A stretch of DNA of 64,000 bases from CAMLHU01 sp049680185 (GCA_049680185.1 JBAUHI010000086.1:1-64000); one strand, 5' to 3'. Shown: positions 36,101 to 47,579, counted from the stretch's first letter. Made by a program: numbers and translations. Notes: generated by a model from the letters alone, not told the origin.

Positions 36101-38158
36101 ATGCGCGGGATCACCCTCAGTGCGACGATGCTGTTCGCCTTCGCGGCGGGCGCCACGGCCCAAACACCTTGCGTCCGCGGGGGCACGGCGCTCGTGCTCT
36201 CGGGCGGCGGGGCCAAGGGATTGGCGCACATCGGCGTGCTGCGCGCCCTCGACAGCCTGGGGATCCATCCGGACCTGATCGTCGGATCGAGCATGGGCGC
36301 GGTCATCGGCGCGCTCTATGCCAGCGGGCACTCCCCCGCCGGGATCGATTCACTCTTCCGCGCCATCCCATCGTCCTCGGCATTCCACTCCGACATCCGG
36401 GTCATGCCCAGGGCCCTCGGCCCCCTTCGGCCGGTGGTGTCGTGGGAGCAGACCGATCATGGGCTCGAGCTCCAGCGGTCGGCGGTCAAGGACGGACCGA
36501 TCAACGCCTTGCTGAGCGCCACCCTTCTCACTGGCGATCTCGCGGCCCGCGGTGATTTTTGTCGCCTGCCGATCCCCTTCTACGCGGTCGCGACCGACCT
36601 GCAGCGTCGCCAGGCGGTGGCGCTCGGCACCGGCGACCTGGCGCTGGCCGTCCGTAGCAGCATGGCCATACCGTTGGTCTTCGAGCCGGTCCGTCTGGAT
36701 GGGCGCTATCTGGCCGATGGCGGCCTCACCGCCAACACCCCCGTCACCGTGGCGCGCGAACTCGGCGCTGAACGCCTCATCATCTCGGAGATGATCCAGC
36801 AGGACGAGGACTCGGTGGACCTCGCATCGCCGCTGACGCTGGCCAATTACCTCCTGACCTTCCTTTTCCGGCAGCCCGGTGACACGGCATTCCCGTCGGA
36901 TGTGATGATCCGCTCCGACGTGACCGGCATCGGGAATCTCGACTTCACCATTGCCAGTCTCGACACCGCGGAGGCACACGGATACGCCGCCACCCTCGCG
37001 GCTTTTTCCGCGCCACGGGCCAAGGTCGATGGTCGGTCGCGGGCCGTGCCGGTCAACGTGGTGCCGATCCTCGCCAGTGTCTCCACCACCGGGTTGAAGG
37101 ACACCGATGCACGCGACCTCCTCCAGGCGCTGTCGCTCCGGCCGGGTTCGCCGGTCGACACGGTGCGCCTGCGGAACGGCCTGCTGGACCTTGCCCGGTC
37201 CGATCGGTTCCGCGGTGTTTGGCTCCATCCTGACACCGGCGCACCAGGCGACTCCCTGCACTTGAGGCTCGAGGTCCAAAAGGCGCCGACCCGGGTGGCG
37301 GGACTGGGGCTCGCCTACGACAACGAGTTGGGGGCTCGGCTCTGGATCGGCGGGGTGGATTGGCGGATCGTCGATCGGGCGGCGGAAGCGAGTGCGGCGG
37401 CGTTCTTCGGCGGGCTGGAGACCAGGATCGCCTTGGGTCTCCGGCGGACCTGGCGCAGCAGTGCCATCCCCCGACCGACCATCACCCTGACCCTGAGCGA
37501 CCAACAGATCCGGACGTTCGACGGTGATGGGAACCAGTTGGCCAAACTCGATGCGGAACAGGCGGTGGGATTTGTCGGCCTCGAAAAATCGTTCGGATCG
37601 CAATGGGTGGTCGATGCCGGACTGGTGGGGAGGGCGTGGGCCGAGCCAGCCGCAGCACACCAGCGTTCTGGCGGGGTCCGGTTCCGGGTGCTGCGCTCGG
37701 ACCCTGAGAGCGACTCGCGCGTCGACCTGTCGTTGGAGTGGGCGGACCAATATCGGCGGGCGTCGTTCGAATGGCAGGAGCCGATCCACTGGGGTCGGGT
37801 CACGCTCACGCCGGGACTCCGGGCCGGGATCGGTGATTCACTTCCACTCCAACTCACGTTCCCGCTGGGCGGCGATGACGGGTTCCCCGGGTTGCATATC
37901 TATGAGCTGCGTGGCGATCGCGAGTTGTTCGGGTCGATGACCATCGCGATCCCGATCGCGGGGTCGCTCGAGCTGCGCGCCCAGGGCGCCACCGGGCAGG
38001 TGGCGTTCGGCAACGCCGGAATGGCGCTGGATGGATGGCATGTCGGGGGGCGCATCGGGCTCGGCATCAGCACGCCGCTCGGGCCCGCCCGGCTGGAGTA
38101 CGGCGTGACCCGCGGATTCCGCAATCAGGTGGTGCTGCGGGTGGGACGGTGGTTCTAG
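36101..38158 (+). CDS. Patatin-like phospholipase with outer-membrane barrel (PlpD-like)
   Basis: 685 aa from ATG 36101. Signal peptide RGITLSATMLFAFAAGATA. Patatin domain (about 30-330) with LVLSGGGAKGLAHIG, nucleophile GSSMGAVIGALY and the dyad Asp in LADGGLTANTPV. A POTRA-like segment (about 330-410; ARDLLQALSLRPGSPVDTVRL) precedes a C-terminal barrel with paired strands (RVAGLGLAYDNELGARLWIGG) ending VVLRVGRWF, aromatic as in barrels. This order matches type Vd autotransporters such as PlpD, in which the lipase is attached or released at the surface. Confidence 0.88.
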   Translation: MRGITLSATMLFAFAAGATAQTPCVRGGTALVLSGGGAKGLAHIGVLRALDSLGIHPDLIVGSSMGAVIGALYASGHSPAGIDSLFRAIPSSSAFHSDIRVMPRALGPLRPVVSWEQTDHGLELQRSAVKDGPINALLSATLLTGDLAARGDFCRLPIPFYAVATDLQRRQAVALGTGDLALAVRSSMAIPLVFEPVRLDGRYLADGGLTANTPVTVARELGAERLIISEMIQQDEDSVDLASPLTLANYLLTFLFRQPGDTAFPSDVMIRSDVTGIGNLDFTIASLDTAEAHGYAATLAAFSAPRAKVDGRSRAVPVNVVPILASVSTTGLKDTDARDLLQALSLRPGSPVDTVRLRNGLLDLARSDRFRGVWLHPDTGAPGDSLHLRLEVQKAPTRVAGLGLAYDNELGARLWIGGVDWRIVDRAAEASAAAFFGGLETRIALGLRRTWRSSAIPRPTITLTLSDQQIRTFDGDGNQLAKLDAEQAVGFVGLEKSFGSQWVVDAGLVGRAWAEPAAAHQRSGGVRFRVLRSDPESDSRVDLSLEWADQYRRASFEWQEPIHWGRVTLTPGLRAGIGDSLPLQLTFPLGGDDGFPGLHIYELRGDRELFGSMTIAIPIAGSLELRAQGATGQVAFGNAGMALDGWHVGGRIGLGISTPLGPARLEYGVTRGFRNQVVLRVGRWF

Positions 38159-38164
38159 TCGTGC

Positions 38165-38737
38165 TTAGAGCAATCCGGTGAGGGGCGTGGCGTAGTGGTT
38201 CGCCCGGGGTTCGGGAAGGCCGTAGCGGCCCTGGTCGCGGTAGAATCGCTCCCACTCCGCCCGGTAGCAGAACGGATCAAGTCCGTGCGGCCGATCCACT
38301 GGCAGCACGCCGTCGAGGTGGTCGATCTCGTGCTGTAGCAGCTCGGCCCGATCACCCTCGAGGTCGATCGAATGCTCGACGCCCTTCAGGTCCTGGTATT
38401 GGACCTTGATGCGGTAGGCCCGCATCACACGGATCATCAGGTCCGGGATCGACAGGCAGTCATCCCACACGGTGAAGTCATCGGTGCCGATGTCGACGAT
38501 CTCCGGGTTGAGGAGCGGCCAGGGCTGGTCGAGTTCCACATAGATCAGTCGCACCGGGGCGCCGATCTGGGGCGCGGCGAGGGCCCGCCCGAACCCCACG
38601 CGGGTGCGGACATCGCGGAGCGTGTCCCTCAGGTCATCGAGGACCACGCGCACCGCGGACGATCGCGGCTTCGCGATCGGTTCACAGCGGGCCCGGAGCA
38701 CCGGGTCGCCAAGCAGTCGGATGCGGTGTACGCTCAT
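38165..38737 (-). CDS. def: Peptide deformylase, atypical motifs
   Basis: 190 aa from ATG 38737. Metallo-enzyme that removes the N-formyl group from new proteins. Motif 3 is intact (LQHEIDHLDGVLPVDR). Motif 1 is GFGRALAAPQIG, with an Arg-Ala where GxGLAAPQ is usual, and motif 2 is DDCLSIP rather than EGCLSxP. The metal Cys and both His are kept, so activity is plausible. It may be a second or specialised deformylase; another copy outside the window is possible. Ends 6 bases from the convergent patatin gene. Confidence 0.8.
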   Translation of the reverse strand: MSVHRIRLLGDPVLRARCEPIAKPRSSAVRVVLDDLRDTLRDVRTRVGFGRALAAPQIGAPVRLIYVELDQPWPLLNPEIVDIGTDDFTVWDDCLSIPDLMIRVMRAYRIKVQYQDLKGVEHSIDLEGDRAELLQHEIDHLDGVLPVDRPHGLDPFCYRAEWERFYRDQGRYGLPEPRANHYATPLTGLL

Positions 38738-39041
38738 CGTCGATCCGTCCTCAGAATAGGAGCGAGGCCAATATATGGGTTCTGGTGGAATTCGCACATC
38801 TCTTGAAGTAGTTGCTAAGCAAACTACTAACACCTATTTCGGGCTTCTACCCAGGACGCAGAACAGACCAGCACCGGATGACGTCCATCAGTACAGTGCC
38901 GATGGCGGCGTCATTAAACTCTTCCCACATCAGCGATTAGCCGTTGAGATTCCCGAAGCACGGCATTCGATTGACAATCCCGACTTCCCAACATAGGATT
39001 CACGTTTTACGGGCCAGTCGTGTCGTCGGAGGCGAGTCGCG
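38738..39041. other. AT-richer spacer before the suf operon
   Basis: No gene of convincing quality and no regulator-like frame. Base composition is clearly more AT-rich than the surroundings. It contains the suf promoter (38971-38999). No obvious IscR- or SufR-type palindrome was found. Confidence 0.5.
38971..38999 (+). promoter_or_regulatory. suf operon promoter
   Basis: TTGACA (38971-38976), 17 bases, TAGGAT (38994-38999): a perfect -35 and a good -10, 43 bases before the sufB ATG. Confidence 0.7.
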
Positions 39042-40475
<1,434 letters not shown>

Positions 40476-40486
40476 GCCAGACCGCG

Positions 40487-40536
40487 GGGCTGATGTTGCT
40501 GACCCACGACCCACGACACTTGACTCACGACCCTTC
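40487..40536. repeat. Single heptad arm between sufB and sufC
   Basis: Units TGACCCA-CGACCCA-CGACACT-TGACTCA-CGACCCT at a 7-bp period. Only a pyrimidine-type arm is present, with no partner. It sits within the operon, just before the sufC ribosome site (CGGAG). Confidence 0.65.
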
Positions 40537-40545
40537 GGAGTAGCT

Positions 40546-41300
<755 letters not shown>

Positions 41301-41304
<4 letters not shown>

Positions 41305-42593
41305 CCCAGGTGTTCCAGGAACAGTTCGCCCGCACCCTCGGGAGCGCTTCGCCGGAGTGGCTCACCGCGCTGCGTGAATTGGGCATGGCCCGGTTCACCG
41401 ACGTCGGTTTCCCCACCCTGCACGATGAAGACTGGCGCTTCACCGATATCGGTCCGATCACCAAGGCCACCTTCAACGCGGCCGGTGCGGGTGCGGCGGT
41501 CTCCGCCGGTGCCATCGCGCCGTTCGCGTTCGGTGTCAGCGAGGGCGTGCGCCTCACCTTCGTCGATGGCCACTTTGTGCCGGGGCTCTCGCTCCGTCCG
41601 GCGCTCCCCGCCGGCGTGACGGTGGCGCCTCTCTCCGAGATCATCGACACTCCCGCCGGTGCCGCACTCCTGGCGCGACGCCTCGGCCACCTCACGCCGG
41701 TGGAGATGACACCCTTCGTCGCACTCAATGCGGCGCTCTTCAGCGACGGTGCCGTGGTCCACGTTGCGGCCAGTGTGGTCGACACACCGACCATCCACCT
41801 GCTTTTCGTGTCGAGCAGTGCTGCGGCCGGCACGATGGCGCATCTCCGCAACGTGGTCGTGGTCGAGCGGGGCGCGTCCGCCCGGGTGGTGGAGCACTAT
41901 GTGTCCCTCTCCGACGGCGAATACCTCGTCAACGCCGCCACCGAGGTCGACCTGGGTGACAACGCCGAGCTCACGCACTACCAGGTGCAGCGACAGGGCG
42001 CCCGCGCGTTCCAGCTCGCGGCGATCCACGCCCGGCAGGGGCGCGACAGCCGGTACCACGGCTTTTCGGCCGCCATCGGCGGACGGATCGGCCGGAACGA
42101 CACCCGCACGGTCTTTGCCGGGACCGGTGGGGAGTGCACCCTCAATGGCCTTTACCTGGCGCGCGCCGACCAGCTCCTCGACAACCACACGTCCATCGAG
42201 CACCGCGAGCCGAACTGCGGCAGTCGCCAGCTCTACAAGGGTGTGCTGACAGGCAAGGCGCACGCGGTGTTCAACGGCAAGGTGCTGGTGACCCCCGAGG
42301 CGCAGAAGACCGACGGGAAGCAGACCAACCGGAACCTGATCCTCTCCGATCATGCCCGGGTCGACACCAAGCCGCAGCTCGAGATCTTTGCAGACGACGT
42401 GAAGTGCACCCACGGTGCCACGGTCGGACGGCTGGAGGAGCTCCCGCTCTTCTATCTCAAGAGTCGGGGCGTCGGCCCGGTGCTGGGCCAGAAGATCCTT
42501 ACCTATGCGTTCGCCGCGGAGATGCTCACCAGCCTCGCCATCGATCCGGTGCGGGCGCAGCTCGAAGCCCTGGTGAGCGCGTGGCTGGAGTGA
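41301..42593 (+). CDS. sufD: Fe-S assembly protein SufD
   Basis: 430 aa from GTG 41301, overlapping sufC as GTGA. Partner of SufB, same beta-helix core: DEDWRFTDIGP at the N-terminus, then GTGGECTLNGLYLARADQLLDNHT, HREPNCGSRQLYKGVL, and the conserved C-terminal DVKCTHGATVGRLEELPLFYLKSRG with its histidine. Binds SufB and SufC as the scaffold complex. Confidence 0.95.
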
Positions 42594-43870
42594 TCCGCTC
42601 CGCTCCGCGCGCAGCGCCGCCCGTGCCGGCGGCCACCCGGAAGGGCGCCCTGACGTCCGATCCGGCCGCCATTCGCGCGGCGTTCCCGGTGCTTGCCCGT
42701 CAGGTCCACGGCCGTCCGCTCGTGTACCTCGACAGTGCGGCCTCCGCCCAGATGCCTGCGGTGGCCGTCGATGCGATGGTCCGGCACCAGACCGAGGGAC
42801 ATGCCAACGTCCACCGCGGTGTCCACACGCTGAGCTACGAGGCCACCGAAGCGTACGATGCGGTGCGCGAACAGGTCCGGGTGTTCGTCAACGCCCCCTC
42901 GGTCGATGAAGTGGTCTTTGCCCACGGCACGACCAGCGCCATCAACCTCGTGGCCCGCAGTTGGGGGGATGGACACGTCAAGCAGGGCGACGAGATCCTC
43001 GTCACCCTGCTCGAACACCACAGCAACTTCGTCCCCTGGCAGATGCTGGCAGAGCGGTCCGGCGCCACGCTCAAAGTGGCACCGCTCCTGCCCGATGGCG
43101 CGCTCGACCAGGACGCTTTCGAACGCCTCCTCACGGACCGCACCCGGATCGTGGCGGTGGCCCATGTGTCCAACGTGCTTGGCACCGTGCTGCCGATCCG
43201 GTGGATCGCGGACCTCGCGCACCGACGTGGCGCCGTCGTGCTCGTCGATGGCGCGCAGTCGGCGCCTCATTTTCCTGTTGACGTGCAGGCGCTCGGCTGC
43301 GACTTCTTCATCTGTTCCGGCCACAAGCTCTACGGGCCCACCGGTGTCGGGATCCTCTGGGGCAGGCTCTCGCTCCTCGAGTCGATGGCCCCGTACGAGA
43401 CCGGCGGGGGCATGATCGAACGCGTCACGGTAGAGCGCACCACCTTTGCGCCGCCGCCGGGCCGCTTCGAGGCGGGGACGCCCCCGATCCTCCCCGTCGT
43501 CGGGTTGGGCGCTGCGATCGAGTGGGTGTCGGGCCTGGACCGGACCGTCGTGGCCGCGCATGAACAGATGCTCCTGACGCGCGCAACCGAGCGTTTGGCC
43601 GAACTGCCTGGGCTCCGGATCGTGGGTACTGCGCCGGGCAAGATCAGCGTGCTGTCGTTCGTGATGGATGGCGTGCACCCGCACGACATCGGGACAGTCC
43701 TCGATGCGGAAGGGATCGCGGTCCGCGCCGGGCATCATTGCGCCCAGCCCCTGATGCAGCACCTCGGCTTGTCGGGCACAGCGCGCGCATCGTTCGGGGC
43801 CTACAACGACGTCGCCGATGTCGACGCATTGGTGCGGGGGATGGAGCGGGTACGAAAGGTGTTCGGATGA
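42590..43870 (+). CDS. sufS: Cysteine desulfurase SufS
   Basis: 426 aa from GTG 42590, overlapping sufD as GTGA; the frame upstream of this lies inside sufD. PLP enzyme that takes sulfur from cysteine. Landmarks: YLDSAASAQMP, LEHHSNFVPWQ, DGAQSAPHFPVD, PLP lysine in CSGHKLYGPTGVGILWG, and the active-site Cys in RAGHHCAQPLM. Class II type, as expected beside SufU. The next start overlaps its stop (ATGA). Confidence 0.96.
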   Translation: MIRSAPRAAPPVPAATRKGALTSDPAAIRAAFPVLARQVHGRPLVYLDSAASAQMPAVAVDAMVRHQTEGHANVHRGVHTLSYEATEAYDAVREQVRVFVNAPSVDEVVFAHGTTSAINLVARSWGDGHVKQGDEILVTLLEHHSNFVPWQMLAERSGATLKVAPLLPDGALDQDAFERLLTDRTRIVAVAHVSNVLGTVLPIRWIADLAHRRGAVVLVDGAQSAPHFPVDVQALGCDFFICSGHKLYGPTGVGILWGRLSLLESMAPYETGGGMIERVTVERTTFAPPPGRFEAGTPPILPVVGLGAAIEWVSGLDRTVVAAHEQMLLTRATERLAELPGLRIVGTAPGKISVLSFVMDGVHPHDIGTVLDAEGIAVRAGHHCAQPLMQHLGLSGTARASFGAYNDVADVDALVRGMERVRKVFG

Positions 43871-44325
43871 CACCCGACCTCGCCGAGCTCTACCAGGCAC
43901 TGATCCTGGACCACAACCGGTCCCCCAGGAACTGCCGGGCAATGGCGAACGCCGATGGGCGGGCCGAAGGCTATAACCCGCTCTGTGGCGATGAGATCAC
44001 GGTCTGGATCAAGCGCGATGGCGATCGGATCGTCGATATCAGCTTCCAGAGCCAGGGCTGCGCCATCTCCCGGGCCTCGGCCTCGTTGATGACCGCCGCA
44101 GTCAAGGGGAAGACCACCGCGGAGGCCGAACTCCTCTTCGGCGGGTTCCACGCGCTCATCACCGGCGCGCCCTCCCCTGCCCCGGCGCCCGAACTCGGCA
44201 AGCTCGCCGCACTCGCCGGCGTCGCCGAGTTCCCCATCCGCGTCAAGTGCGCCAGCTTGAGCTGGCACGCGCTCCGTGCGGCGCTGCAACAGCACGAAGG
44301 ATCCGTTCCCGCTTCCACCGAGTGA
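43867..44325 (+). CDS. sufU: Sulfur-transfer/scaffold protein SufU
   Basis: 152 aa from ATG 43867. Accepts persulfide sulfur from SufS in the Zn-type, Gram-positive-like SUF systems. Three zinc/sulfur cysteines and an Asp are in place: YNPLCGDEITVWI, SQGCAISRAS and RVKCASLSWHAL. Overlaps sufS by four bases, so the two partners are co-translated. Confidence 0.94.
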   Translation: MTPDLAELYQALILDHNRSPRNCRAMANADGRAEGYNPLCGDEITVWIKRDGDRIVDISFQSQGCAISRASASLMTAAVKGKTTAEAELLFGGFHALITGAPSPAPAPELGKLAALAGVAEFPIRVKCASLSWHALRAALQQHEGSVPASTE

Positions 44326-44350
44326 TCACGCCCCTTTCCCGGAGTTCGCG

Positions 44351-44779
44351 ATGCCGTATCCCGAAATGATGATCAAGCCGATGCGTGAGGAGGTCACCCG
44401 CCTTGGCGTGCAGGAACTGAAGACCGCGCCCGATGTCGATGCCGCCCTCGGCAACGAGTCCGGCACCTCGCTGGTGTTCATCAATTCCGTCTGTGGTTGC
44501 GCCGCCGGTACCGCGCGGCCTGGCCTGGCGCTGGCGCTCAAGCACTCCACGCTGCCGCAGAATCTCTACACCGTTTTTGCGGGTCAGGATCTCGAGTCGA
44601 CCCAGCGCGCGCGCAGCTACTTCGGCGAGTACCAGCCGAGTTCCCCGTCGATCGCGCTGATGCGCGATGGGGAGGTCCTGCACTTTGTGCACCGCCACAT
44701 GATCGAAGGACGCTCCCCGGAGCAGATCTCGGCGGACCTGGTCGCGGCCTTCGACAAGTACTGCGCGGTGGCGGTCTGA
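44351..44779 (+). CDS. Bacilliredoxin, BrxA/BrxB (YphP) family
   Basis: 142 aa from ATG 44351. Thioredoxin-like fold with the CGC active site in FINSVCGCAAGTARPGL, and typical neighbours VFAGQDLESTQRARSYF and PSSPSIALMRDGEVLHFVHRHMIEG. Removes bacillithiol from proteins or acts as a low-potential thiol disulfide reductase. Placed right after sufU with 25 bases between, so it likely supports Fe-S assembly or repair. Some high-GC Gram-negatives make bacillithiol, which would fit. Confidence 0.9.
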   Translation: MPYPEMMIKPMREEVTRLGVQELKTAPDVDAALGNESGTSLVFINSVCGCAAGTARPGLALALKHSTLPQNLYTVFAGQDLESTQRARSYFGEYQPSSPSIALMRDGEVLHFVHRHMIEGRSPEQISADLVAAFDKYCAVAV

Positions 44780-44780
44780 G

Positions 44781-45056
44781 ATGACCGGCCACGTGTTCCA
44801 CCCGGGGCACCACGAACTCCACGGAGTCACCGTGGTGGTTGATGCCGGTGCCCGCACCTTCGTTGGCCGCTTCGACAAGGTGGAGGAGGGAATGGTGCAG
44901 CTCCTCAACGTTGGCGTGCATGATTCGACCGCCACGCCACGGGACGAGTTCCTCCGAAAGAGCCACAAGTTCGGCGTCCGGGTGGATCTCAAACACCTCG
45001 CCCTTCCCGAGGCCGAGGTCCGCTCTCTGGTTCCGCTGGCCGAACTCACGACGTAG
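44781..45056 (+). CDS. Small conserved-type protein at the end of the suf operon
   Basis: 91 aa, beginning MTGHVFHPGHHELHGVTVVV two bases after the bacilliredoxin stop. Contains a likely beta-barrel-like core (VVDAGARTFVGRFDKVEEGMVQLLNVGVHD) and several histidines at the N-terminus (HVFHPGHHELHG), possibly metal-binding. Not recognised. A strong terminator follows, so it is the last gene of the operon. Confidence 0.75.
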   Translation: MTGHVFHPGHHELHGVTVVVDAGARTFVGRFDKVEEGMVQLLNVGVHDSTATPRDEFLRKSHKFGVRVDLKHLALPEAEVRSLVPLAELTT

Positions 45057-45076
45057 CTTGGCAGTGCTCGTGGCCC

Positions 45077-45106
45077 AGAACGGGGCGGCACGCGCCGCCC
45101 CGTTCT
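45077..45106 (+). terminator. Intrinsic terminator of the suf operon
   Basis: AGAACGGGGCGGC and GCCGCCCCGTTCT form a perfect 13-bp stem around ACGC, followed by CTTGTGTT. Confidence 0.85.
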
Positions 45107-45181
45107 CTTGTGTTCCGGGGTGAAACAACCGATCCGGCTCCCGCGTACGCCGCTCTGTCCCCTTCCCTGACCTGGAGTCCT

Positions 45182-46141
45182 ATGTCCGAGCCTGTCATCG
45201 TCGTGGAACGGGTGACCAAACGATTCGCTGGTCACACCGCGGTCCGGGACCTTTCGCTGACCGTGCCCAAGGGCGGGATCTTCGGGCTTCTGGGCCCCAA
45301 CGGAGCCGGGAAGAGCACCAGCATCCGGATGATGCTCGACATCATCGAGCCCGAAGAAGGCAAGATCTCGATCCTCGGCGGTGCGCTCGGCGCGCGGGAC
45401 CTGTCGAAGCGCATCGGATTCCTTCCCGAGGAGCGCGGTCTCTACAAGAAGATGAAGGTGCTGGACCAGCTCGTGTTCATGGGCGAGATCCGCGGTCTCT
45501 CCGCCAGTCACGCACGCGAGCGTGCCGCTTGGTGGCTGGGCCAGCTGGGGCTCGGCGCCTGGATGACCAAGAAGATCGAGGACCTCTCCAAGGGCATGCA
45601 GCAGAAGGTCCAGTTCGCTGGCGCCCTGGTGCACGACCCGGAACTGCTGATCCTGGATGAGCCGTTCAGCGGCCTGGATCCGGTCAATTCGCAGATCCTG
45701 GAGGAGACCGTGGTGCAGCTGTCCCGGAGCGGGCACACCATTCTCTTCTCAACGCACAACATGGAGCAGGCCGAGAAGATGTGTGATCGGGTCGTGATCA
45801 TCGCACGGGGGCAGAAAGTGGTGGATGGGTCGGTGGCGGAGGTGAAGGCGGGGTATGGCGATCGCTATGTGGCGCTGGCGTTCACGCACGATCGCGCTGC
45901 GGCCGATCGGATCCTGGCGGACCGTTCACTCGTCGCGAGCGTCAAGGACGATGGGGCCTCGGCGGAGGTCGAACTGGCGGCGGGCGCCTCGGGTGAGACG
46001 CTGCTGCGGACGCTGGTCCAGGCCGGCGTCGGATTGAGCCGCTTCGAAGTCGTCTCCCCTTCCCTGCGCACCATCTTCATTGCCAAGGTCGGCGCCGATG
46101 CAGCAACGGCCCCGGCATCGGAGGCACCGACCCATGCATAA
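45182..46141 (+). CDS. ABC transporter ATP-binding protein (ABC-2 exporter)
   Basis: 319 aa from ATG 45182. Walker A GPNGAGKSTSIRMM, Q-loop region GFLPEERGLYKKM, signature LSKGMQQKVQFAGAL, Walker B LLILDEPFSGLD and switch STHNMEQAEKM. A C-terminal extension of about 90 residues (VALAFTHDRAAADRIL ...) matches the NatA/DrrA-type exporter ATPases. Overlaps the permease gene by 8 bases and has its own upstream terminator. Confidence 0.93.
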   Translation: MSEPVIVVERVTKRFAGHTAVRDLSLTVPKGGIFGLLGPNGAGKSTSIRMMLDIIEPEEGKISILGGALGARDLSKRIGFLPEERGLYKKMKVLDQLVFMGEIRGLSASHARERAAWWLGQLGLGAWMTKKIEDLSKGMQQKVQFAGALVHDPELLILDEPFSGLDPVNSQILEETVVQLSRSGHTILFSTHNMEQAEKMCDRVVIIARGQKVVDGSVAEVKAGYGDRYVALAFTHDRAAADRILADRSLVASVKDDGASAEVELAAGASGETLLRTLVQAGVGLSRFEVVSPSLRTIFIAKVGADAATAPASEAPTHA

Positions 46142-47450
46142 ACTTGCCGCGATCATTCGGAGAGAGTTCCTCGCGCGGGTCCGCACCAAGGCGTTCCTGA
46201 TCAGCACCCTGCTCGGGCCCATCTTCTTCATTGCGATCTTTGCGTTGCCGATCCTGATCCTCGGCAAGGGATCGGAAAAGATCGACCTGGTCGTGCTCGA
46301 TGCCGCCAGAGGCGATCTGGGCCAGCGTGTTTCGAATGCAATATCGCAAGTCAATGTCACTAAAGCAGATACATCACATTCCATGTACAATGTAACCCGG
46401 GTCGCGACTCCACCGGACCGGCTCATTGCGGTGCGGGATTCCCTGGTCAAACTAGTCGATGTGGCCGGGGCCGGTGCCGCAAGATATGATGGGATCCTGG
46501 TGGTCACCGATTCTGGATTCCTGCAAGGTCGGCTCGACTACCTCGGCTCGAATGTGAGCAGCATGCAGGATATGGAAGGCCTGCAGCGGTTGCTACGGGG
46601 GGTCGTGCTGCAGGAACGGCTCGTCCAGGCCGGGGTGACCCCGGAGTCTGCGAAGCTTGCGGAGGCTACATTCGACATGAACACCATGAAGATCACCCAT
46701 GGCGCGCTTACTGGTGAGAGCGGTGAGATGGCGTTCATGGTGGGCTATGTGATGTCGTTCATCTTGTACTTCGCGATCCTGATCTCCGGGATCCAGATCA
46801 TGAGCGCTGTGGTGGAGGAGAAATCCACCAGGATCATGGAAGTGCTGATCTCAAGCGTCACGCCATTCTACCTCTTGCTTGGCAAGGTGATCGGGGTAGG
46901 GGGGGCGGTGCTGCTGCAACTGGCCATCTGGGCTGGAAGCGGCACCGTATTGAGCGTGTTCCGGGGGCCGATCGCAGGATCGATGGGAGTGCCGGCGCAA
47001 CAGGCCGCCAACATCTCGATGCCCACGATCTCCCCGAACATGCTGATCATCCTCCTCGCGTTCTTCCTGCTCGGGTTCTTCCTGTTCGCGTCCGCCTATG
47101 CTGCGGTCGGCTCGATGTGCAACTCCACCCAGGAGACCCAGCAGTTCGCGCAACCACTGACGATCATGGTCCTGGTCGGGTTCTTCGGGGCGTTGGCCGC
47201 GATCAAGCACCCCGATGCGCCTGCCGCGCGGATCATGAGCTTTATCCCGTTCACATCGCCGTTCGTGGTCCCGGTCCGGTATGCGATATCGCCACTGCCA
47301 TGGACCGAAGTCATAGCGTCGATGCTGGTGACGCTGGCTGGAGGTCTGGCGGTCGTCTGGATAGCTGGCAGGATCTATAGGATCGGCGTCCTCGCGTACG
47401 GCAAGCGGCCAACCCCAAAGGAGATCTTCCGCTGGATCCGAGCTGGCTGA
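46134..47450 (+). CDS. ABC-2 type permease (NatB-like)
   Basis: 438 aa from ATG 46134. One N-terminal membrane helix (AFLISTLLGPIFFIAIFALPILIL), a long extracytoplasmic part (about 50-215), then about five helices including MVGYVMSFILYFAILISGIQIM and NMLIILLAFFLLGFFLFASAYAAVG. Typical VVEEKSTRIMEVLISSVTPFYLLLGK motif of the NatB family of Na+/drug exporters. DNA coding the start of the extracytoplasmic part (about 46320-46410) is noticeably lower in GC than the rest, perhaps a recombined stretch. Confidence 0.9.
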   Translation: MHKLAAIIRREFLARVRTKAFLISTLLGPIFFIAIFALPILILGKGSEKIDLVVLDAARGDLGQRVSNAISQVNVTKADTSHSMYNVTRVATPPDRLIAVRDSLVKLVDVAGAGAARYDGILVVTDSGFLQGRLDYLGSNVSSMQDMEGLQRLLRGVVLQERLVQAGVTPESAKLAEATFDMNTMKITHGALTGESGEMAFMVGYVMSFILYFAILISGIQIMSAVVEEKSTRIMEVLISSVTPFYLLLGKVIGVGGAVLLQLAIWAGSGTVLSVFRGPIAGSMGVPAQQAANISMPTISPNMLIILLAFFLLGFFLFASAYAAVGSMCNSTQETQQFAQPLTIMVLVGFFGALAAIKHPDAPAARIMSFIPFTSPFVVPVRYAISPLPWTEVIASMLVTLAGGLAVVWIAGRIYRIGVLAYGKRPTPKEIFRWIRAG

Positions 47451-47470
47451 CCGCACTCCGGGTCTAGACC

Positions 47471-47498
47471 AGAACCCCAGCGATACAGCTGGGGTTCT
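47471..47498 (+). terminator. Intrinsic terminator after the ABC-2 operon
   Basis: AGAACCCCAGC and GCTGGGGTTCT pair perfectly (11 bp) around GATACA, followed by GCGTTT. Confidence 0.8.
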
Positions 47499-47552
47499 GC
47501 GTTTCAGGGTGTTCGCGCGCCCCGGTAGTGCAAGAGCGTGACCAACCCCCCA

Positions 47553-47568
47553 TGTTTCACGTGAAACA
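47553..47568. promoter_or_regulatory. parS centromere site
   Basis: TGTTTCACGTGAAACA, a perfect palindrome identical to the conserved bacterial parS. ParB loads here to start chromosome segregation. It is 138 bases before parA. Confidence 0.95.
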
Positions 47569-47579
47569 GGTGGTATCGG

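Noticed and set aside
38775..38996. 73-aa frame upstream of sufB
   Set aside because: Covers the suf promoter, low-quality composition, no ribosome site.
38738..39041. tRNA or riboswitch in the AT-rich spacer
   Set aside because: No cloverleaf, T-loop GTTCRA pattern or known aptamer core could be drawn; only a promoter is supported.
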